Positions 59,712 to 64,000 of a DNA stretch of 64,000 nt are shown piece after piece. Each line of letters opens with the position of its first letter. Within the stretch, counting starts at the first letter, position 1. A model generated the notes under the pieces. The model was not told the DNA's origin, did not search any database, and saw only the letters and a list, made by a program, of their open reading frames with translations. The stretch lies in NCBI GenBank assembly GCA_049997955.1, contig JAEBDY010000005.1, forward strand, positions 248,001 through 312,000. The letters run 5' to 3'. The DNA comes from Umezawaea sp049997955 (lineage in GTDB: Bacteria > Actinomycetota > Actinomycetes > Mycobacteriales > Pseudonocardiaceae). Position numbers and translations under genes: made by a program.

Positions 59712-60569
59712 GTGAACCGGCTGCCAATCCGACAGATCGAAGTCGTCGCCACCACCCGCCTGACCCCGCACATGGCCCGAATCACCTTCGGTGGCCCCGA
59801 ACTGGCCGACTACGCCTCGGTGGAGGTCGACCAGCAGGTCAAGCTCTACTTCCCCAGGACCGGCCAGTCCCACCCGGTCCTGCCGTCGCCGGACACCGAC
59901 TTCATGAGCTGGTACCAGGCGTACAGCGCCATTCCGGAACCGGAAAGACCGTGGATGCGCAGCTACACGATCCGCGCCCACCACGAGGAGACCGCCACGA
60001 TCGACATCGACTTCGTCCTCCACGACCACGCGGGCCCGGCCACCCGCTGGGCCGAAACCGCACAGCCGGGCGCCAAGCTCGGCATGTTCGGCCCGTCCGC
60101 CTCCTTCGCCAGACCGACCCCGCTCACCACCTCCATCGCCCAAGCCGACTGGCTCCTGCTGGCAGGCGACGCCACCGCCCTGCCGGCGATCGCCTCCATC
60201 CTCGAAGGGATCCCCGACACCACACCCGCGATCGCCTACATCGAGGTGGTGAACGAAGCCGAACACCAAGCCCTGCCCGACAACGCCACCATCCACTGGC
60301 TGGACCGCAACGACACCACGGCATTCCCCGGTGCCCTGCTGAGCGACGCGCTCACCACCGCCACCCTGCCTGCGGGCACGCCTTTCGCCTGGCTCGCAGG
60401 TGAAGCGGGAGCAGTTCGCGCCCTCCGCCGCCACCTGGTCGACGACCGAGGCCTGCCGAAGTCCTCGATCGACTTCGCGGGCCACTGGCGCCGGTCCCTC
60501 TCCCAAGACGATGCTCCAACAGAGGAGGACATCGAGGAAGCCAACGAACGCCTCGCCGCTGCTCAGTAG
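59712..60569 (+). CDS. Siderophore-interacting FAD/NAD(P)H reductase
   Basis: A 285-residue SIP-family flavoprotein that reduces ferric siderophores. The FAD block is 'WMRSYTIRAHHEE' (RxYT), with 'FVLHDHAGPATRWAETAQPG' and 'LAGDATALPAIASILEGIPD' (NAD(P)H-binding). The C-terminal 'SIDFAGHWRRSLSQDDAPTE' corresponds to the family's GYWRxG end. GTG start after GAGAGGG, 16 bp from the UvrA-like stop, so co-transcription under the TetR is likely. No siderophore synthesis or uptake gene is adjacent. Confidence 0.88.
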   Translation: MNRLPIRQIEVVATTRLTPHMARITFGGPELADYASVEVDQQVKLYFPRTGQSHPVLPSPDTDFMSWYQAYSAIPEPERPWMRSYTIRAHHEETATIDIDFVLHDHAGPATRWAETAQPGAKLGMFGPSASFARPTPLTTSIAQADWLLLAGDATALPAIASILEGIPDTTPAIAYIEVVNEAEHQALPDNATIHWLDRNDTTAFPGALLSDALTTATLPAGTPFAWLAGEAGAVRALRRHLVDDRGLPKSSIDFAGHWRRSLSQDDAPTEEDIEEANERLAAAQ

Positions 60570-60599
60570 CGGTAAGGGGGCAGAGGGCTGGTTTGAGGC

Positions 60600-61205
60600 C
60601 TAGACGTCCAGGTCGACCGGGGGTCCGGGTTCGGCGGTGAGCGTTCCGGCGGTGTGCGATGCCAGCCACTCGTGGAAGGCCGTCGTGGCCGTTTCGGGGA
60701 TGTGCACGGTGATGGTGGCGCGGTGGTCGTAGGTGACGGTCGCGATTCGGTGGCCCGCGGCGTGCAGAGCGTTTTCCACGCGGCCCGCTTCGGCGTGGTC
60801 CACGGCGATTGCGAAGGTGGCGAACCGGGCGCGTCCCAGTGTGCCGATGGCGTCGATCGCCTCCGACACCGCTCGGCCGTAGGCGCGCACCAGGCCGCCC
60901 GCTCCGAGTTTGATGCCGCCGAAGTACCGCGTGACGACGGCTGCCGTGTCGGTCAGGTCGCGCCGGATCAGGACCTCCAGCATCGGCACGCCCGCAGTGC
61001 CCGCGGGTTCGCCGTCGTCGGTGGAGCGCTGCGTGCCGTCGACCCGGAACGCCGAGCAGTTGTGGTTGGCCGACCAGTGCTCCTTGCGGACACCGGCGAT
61101 GAACGCGGCCGCCTCCGCCTCGTCGCCGACTCGGCCGACGCTGCACAGGAACCGCGACCGTTGGATCTCGATCTCGTGGACGCCGTCGCGCGCGATCACC
61201 CGCAT
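60600..61205 (-). CDS. YigZ/IMPACT-family protein
   Basis: A 201-residue UPF0029/IMPACT-type protein: 'IEIQRSRFLCSVGRV', the hallmark 'RSTDDGEPAGTAGVPMLEVL', 'VTRYFGGIKLGAGGLVRAYG' and a C-terminal ferredoxin-like domain. Family members have proposed roles in translation or proteolysis control, but the bacterial function is poorly defined. The ATG at 61205 gives the standard N-terminus; the longer frame has no similarity. It is convergent with the SIP gene. Confidence 0.88.
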   Translation of the reverse strand: MRVIARDGVHEIEIQRSRFLCSVGRVGDEAEAAAFIAGVRKEHWSANHNCSAFRVDGTQRSTDDGEPAGTAGVPMLEVLIRRDLTDTAAVVTRYFGGIKLGAGGLVRAYGRAVSEAIDAIGTLGRARFATFAIAVDHAEAGRVENALHAAGHRIATVTYDHRATITVHIPETATTAFHEWLASHTAGTLTAEPGPPVDLDV

Positions 61206-61359
61206 CGCACCAGTATCGACGACCGCCGCACCGGGGGAGCAGATCGACGTGGCCGCGTTCGGGCACTCGGAGTAATGGTCGTCGTCACCTGGTCGTGTAG
61301 TCGGTGGAACCCGAGTGGCCAATTGTCGTAGTGGGTCTTCAGGGGTCACCTTGTGTGGC

Positions 61360-61926
61360 ATGGCGAGTGAGTTCCAGAGACGCAAGGTCGCGGTCGTGTT
61401 CGAGGCGATGGACACCGACGGCGACGGGTTCCTGACCGAGTCCGACTTCACCGAGTTGACGATGAGGTGGACCGAGCTGCGCCGGGCGGCACCCGGCACG
61501 CGTGACCACCAAAAGCTGTCGGCCATCATGATGGGGTGGTGGGAGACCCTGCTCGCCGCGTCCGACCAGGACCGCGACAACAAGGTCACCCCTGACGAGG
61601 TCCTGCTGGTCGTGGACCGCCTGCCCGCCATGCTGGACGTCGTCACCGGCACCGCGAGGGTCATGTTCGAGGCCATCGACGAGAACGCGGACAACGAGAT
61701 CACCGCGGGGGAGTACCGGCAGCTCATCGAGGCGTGGACCGGCCGCGCGACCGACACCGACGAGGTGTTCGGGCGGCTCGACATCGACGGCGACGGCCGA
61801 CTGACCGAGGACGACTTCGCGCTGCTGTGGGCCGAGTTCTGGGCAGGCGACAACCCGGACGCCCCCGGCACCTGGGTGTTCGGCGACTTCGAGCTGCCCG
61901 AGTTGAGCCGGGTCGACCGCGGTTGA
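61360..61926 (+). CDS. Calerythrin-like EF-hand calcium-binding protein
   Basis: A 188-residue protein with four EF-hand loops: D18-D29 (DTDGDGFLTESD), D69-E80 (DQDRDNKVTPDE), D107-E118 (DENADNEITAGE) and D141-D152 (DIDGDGRLTEDD). Loops 2 and 3 have the standard Glu at position 12; loops 1 and 4 have Asp, which usually lowers affinity or permits Mg2+. The size and architecture match calerythrin of Saccharopolyspora and sarcoplasmic calcium-binding proteins. It is cytoplasmic, probably a Ca2+ buffer or sensor. Its last codons begin a degenerate repeat array. Confidence 0.9.
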   Translation: MASEFQRRKVAVVFEAMDTDGDGFLTESDFTELTMRWTELRRAAPGTRDHQKLSAIMMGWWETLLAASDQDRDNKVTPDEVLLVVDRLPAMLDVVTGTARVMFEAIDENADNEITAGEYRQLIEAWTGRATDTDEVFGRLDIDGDGRLTEDDFALLWAEFWAGDNPDAPGTWVFGDFELPELSRVDRG

Positions 61927-62150
61927 GCCCACTCACCGGGGTCAGCTCCAGTACCGGCGGGCCCGCGGCTGCTCGTTCGAGCTGAGCCGGTCCGACTGCG
62001 GTTGGGCTTGCGCAGCCAGGGTCAGGTGAGGCGAAGCGCCGATGGTGGGCAGGCTGCTGCTTGTTCGAGATGAGCCCACTGCGGGCTTACGCGGCCAGGG
62101 TCGGGTGGGGCGCAGGGTCGGTGCGGGCAGGCCGCGAGGAGCAGGTGGGC
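61900..62150. repeat. Degenerate tail repeats after the EF-hand gene
   Basis: The end of the gene, GAGTTGAGCCGGGTCGACCG (from 61900), is echoed at 61979 (GAGCTGAGCCGGTCCGACTG) and more weakly at 62067 (GAGATGAGCCCACTGCGG). Each of the last two is followed by 'CAGCCAGGGTCAGGTGAGGC'-like text and 'GGTGGGCAGG'-like text. Spacing is 79 and 88 bp. The stretch to 62285 shows no gene. Confidence 0.7.
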
Positions 62151-62285
62151 GGAGGTTGCTGTAGCGGAGCAGCGGTAGCCCCATTCGTCAGGCCGATCGT
62201 CTCCGGGAACAGTTCGGCGCACAGGTCGTGCGCACGCGCCGCGGGCCGTGCCCACCGGGAGCTTGTGGCGAAGGCGGTCGAGTGC

Positions 62286-62423
62286 CTAGTCCAGCACGCT
62301 GTTCGCCAGGTCGGTGATGTCGGCGGCCGGCGCGGGCTCGCCGAACATGCGCCGTCCGCATTGCCGGGCCGACCCTGCGGCCAGGTAGGTGAGGATCGAC
62401 GCGGTGGCCTGGACCCCGCATCC
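62286..62423 (-). other. Short coding-like fragment with two cysteines
   Basis: The last 45 codons of a minus-strand frame, 'GCGVQATASILTYLAAGSAR' continuing QCGRRMFGEPAPAADITDLANSVLD, have about 90% third-position GC. Upstream codons drop to about 70% and no convincing start is present. It could be the end of a broken gene or a small peptide whose start is frameshifted. No family recognised. Confidence 0.3.
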
Positions 62424-62656
62424 CCGCGAGAGCGAAAACGGCGACTCCTGGCTCGGAACCCCTTGCTGCGACGCGGCTTCCGGGTTGGCGGGAAATCGGT
62501 GTTGTCGCTCGAGTGCATAGTCGTGCTCGTCCTGGTGTCGGCCCGCGCGTCCGATGTGGTTGTGGCGAACACGACGTCGAACGCCGTCGCGAGCACGGTG
62601 CAGGTAGCAAAGCGGAGGCCGCGTCCACGGCGTGGGCGCGGCCTCCGGGTGACGTG

Positions 62657-63001
62657 CTACCGACTTGCCCTGTCGGTCCACATCAGTCGCAGTGCGACGC
62701 AGAGGCCGATGAGCATCAGCACGCCGGTCACGCCGAAGGCCGTCACGATCACCGCTGCCAAGCCGCCGAAGGTCACAAGGACCCCGACGGTTCGCGGGGT
62801 GGTGCGGTTGATCGTCCGCACGGGCTCCGGGGGAGGCGGGACGGGGGCGGGAGCGGGGGTGGGAGCGGGGGTGGGGAGCAGGGCGACGGATCTGGGGGTC
62901 GCCGTGCCGCGGTCGTGCAGGGTGATGGTCCTGCGCACCGGTCGTTCGTGGTCGTCGCGTAAATCGCCGAGGTCGCTCGACAACGCTTCCCGATCGATCA
63001 T
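62657..63001 (-). CDS. Small membrane protein with Pro-rich linker, unknown function
   Basis: A 114-residue protein. It has a charged N-terminus ('MIDREALSSDLGDLRDDHER'), a Pro/Ala linker ('PTPAPTPAPAPVPPPPEP'), and a C-terminal hydrophobic hairpin, 'VGVLVTFGGLAAVIVTAFGV' then TGVLMLIGLCVAL, ending in basic residues. It is probably anchored in the inner membrane with a cytoplasmic N-terminus. No family recognised. High third-position GC and a clean ATG support it. The 250 bp on its 5' side hold no gene. Confidence 0.65.
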   Translation of the reverse strand: MIDREALSSDLGDLRDDHERPVRRTITLHDRGTATPRSVALLPTPAPTPAPAPVPPPPEPVRTINRTTPRTVGVLVTFGGLAAVIVTAFGVTGVLMLIGLCVALRLMWTDRASR

Positions 63002-63252
63002 GTCTCTTATGGTGCCCCACCTCCTCCCGACAAATCCATCAGGGCACGGGGAGTTGTCGCTGAGCGGTTGTCGGATCCCGGCAAGCGGACGAATGCTATT
63101 GAGACCGAATAGTGCGGAAATAGATCGTCGCAGGTCAACGTAGTGAAGCACGTGCAGGTTGCACGTGCATCGGTGTGTGCATCGGATCGTGCCGAAGAGA
63201 TGAGCAATTGCCGATGCAACAATAGCCGGAATGGCGTATGCCACATTTTCGA

Positions 63253-64000
63253 TCAGGCGAGCCTGGCGCCGATGACCACGGTCGCGTCCAGTTCCTCGGA
63301 CGCCACGACCCGCGGTTCCAGGCCGGACCGGGCGAACGTGTCCGCGGTGTGCGGAGCCTGCCGTTCACCGGTCTCCACGAGCAGGTGACCGCCGGGCGCG
63401 AGCCACTTCGCGGCGTCGGCGGCCACCCGCCGCTGCACGTCCAGGCCGTCGCTGCCACCGTCCAGCGCCACCAGCGGCTCGTGGTCGCGGGCTTCCGGCG
63501 GCATCATGCCGATGGCCCCGGTCGGCACGTACGGGGCGTTGGCGACGAGCACGTCGATCCGGCCCCGCAGGTCCGGGGGCAGCGGCGTGTACAGGTCGCC
63601 CTCGTACACCCGACCGCCGGGGACGTTGCGGCGGGCGCAGCGGACCGCGGCCGGGTCGATGTCGACGGCGACCAGGTCGACGCCGTCGACCAGCGAGGAC
63701 AACACCGCGCCGACCGCGCCCGAACCGCAGCACAGGTCGACGACGACCGCGCCGGGCCGGGTCAGCGCGACCGCTTGCCCGACCAGGAACCCGGTGCGCT
63801 GCCGGGGGACGAAGACGCCGGGGTCGACCTGGACGCGCAGGCCGCAGAACTCGGCCCAGCCGAGCACGTGCTCCAGCGGGAGGCCGTCGACGCGGCGGTC
63901 GACCATCGCGGCGAGTTCGGCGGGTGACCCGGCCGCCTCGACGAGCAGTCGGGCCTCGTCCTCGGCGAAGACGCAGCCGACGGAGCGCAGGCGGGAGACG
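63253..64000 (-). CDS. PrmC/HemK-like N5-glutamine methyltransferase, 5' end outside the window
   Basis: At least 249 residues of a class I SAM methyltransferase, running off the right edge. 'LPLEHVLGWAEFCGLRVQVD' and 'PGVFVPRQRTGFLV' are HemK/PrmC hallmarks; 'VVDLCCGSGAVGAVLSS' binds SAM. The catalytic NPPY is 'VANAPYVPTG' (N-A-P-Y), as in the actinobacterial branch annotated putative protein N5-glutamine methyltransferase. The branch may modify a protein other than release factors. The frame is open to position 64000 with family-like sequence ('VGCVFAEDEARLLVEAAG'). Confidence 0.88.
   Translation of the reverse strand, partial: VSRLRSVGCVFAEDEARLLVEAAGSPAELAAMVDRRVDGLPLEHVLGWAEFCGLRVQVDPGVFVPRQRTGFLVGQAVALTRPGAVVVDLCCGSGAVGAVLSSLVDGVDLVAVDIDPAAVRCARRNVPGGRVYEGDLYTPLPPDLRGRIDVLVANAPYVPTGAIGMMPPEARDHEPLVALDGGSDGLDVQRRVAADAAKWLAPGGHLLVETGERQAPHTADTFARSGLEPRVVASEELDATVVIGARLA

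Overview
The window is about 70% GC with strong third-codon-position G/C bias, GTG and TTG starts, many 1-4 bp stop/start overlaps and few RNA features. This points to an actinomycete. The calerythrin-like EF-hand protein, the PrmC-like 'NAPY' methyltransferase, the XylR-xylAB unit and the tandem secreted M14 peptidases suggest Pseudonocardiaceae (Saccharothrix/Lentzea/Actinosynnema-like). That placement is inference. I see no rRNA, tRNA, CRISPR array, prophage or intact insertion sequence; most of the window reads as chromosomal.

Layout. 1-7.8 kb: cobalamin (B12) genes: the end of cobM, cobK, the opposing cobG-cobH-cobIJ operon, and a cobalamin riboswitch in front of cobN. 8.4-15.8 kb: a LacI regulator, a fusion of an AttH/CrtC-type lipocalin domain with a polyprenyl diphosphate synthase, a LapA-type membrane protein, a large XRE-nSTAND-WD40 protein, and a terpene-synthase-fold protein with eroded metal motifs. 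15.8-21.4 kb: a secreted phytase-like esterase, then XylR (ROK) divergent from xylA-xylB with a clear palindromic operator. 21.8-25.5 kb: nucleotidyltransferase-BON-metallophosphoesterase operon, a membrane protein, and a STAS/winged-helix pair. 25.5-33.3 kb: MarR with SDR and aldo-keto reductases; a one-carbon operon (aminotransferase, FchA-like cyclohydrolase, FolD paralogue lacking the cyclohydrolase lysine); a sigma factor; an F420-type reductase with a maleylacetate-reductase-like iron alcohol dehydrogenase. 33.4-46 kb: secreted SGNH hydrolase, ABC exporter, cold-shock gene, PP2C phosphatase, two tandem M14 carboxypeptidases, membrane and secreted proteins, alpha-carbonic anhydrase. 45.7-54 kb: small metabolic genes and regulators, including a frameshifted LysR gene beside a divergent PRPP synthetase. 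54-57 kb: asparaginase followed by a decayed zone with a broken P-loop kinase. 56.5-64 kb: TetR, UvrA-like ABC protein, siderophore-interacting reductase, YigZ-like protein, EF-hand protein, and a PrmC-like methyltransferase running off the right edge.

The most unusual structure is a dispersed element present three times (7951-8056, 34681-34786, and reversed at 21484-21589). Each copy is exactly 106 nt. Outer flanks, inner stem and loop are near-identical, but a 15-nt segment on each side of the hairpin differs between copies while staying largely self-complementary. This is a fixed-frame, variable-stem design I do not recognise as a named family. The second theme is decay and duplication at gene 3' ends: a 67-bp array with stop codons inside its units, a 37-bp duplication spanning two convergent stop codons, and a degenerate tail of about 80-90 bp after the EF-hand gene. 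Third, the FolD/FchA pair suggests two folate activities split between two proteins.
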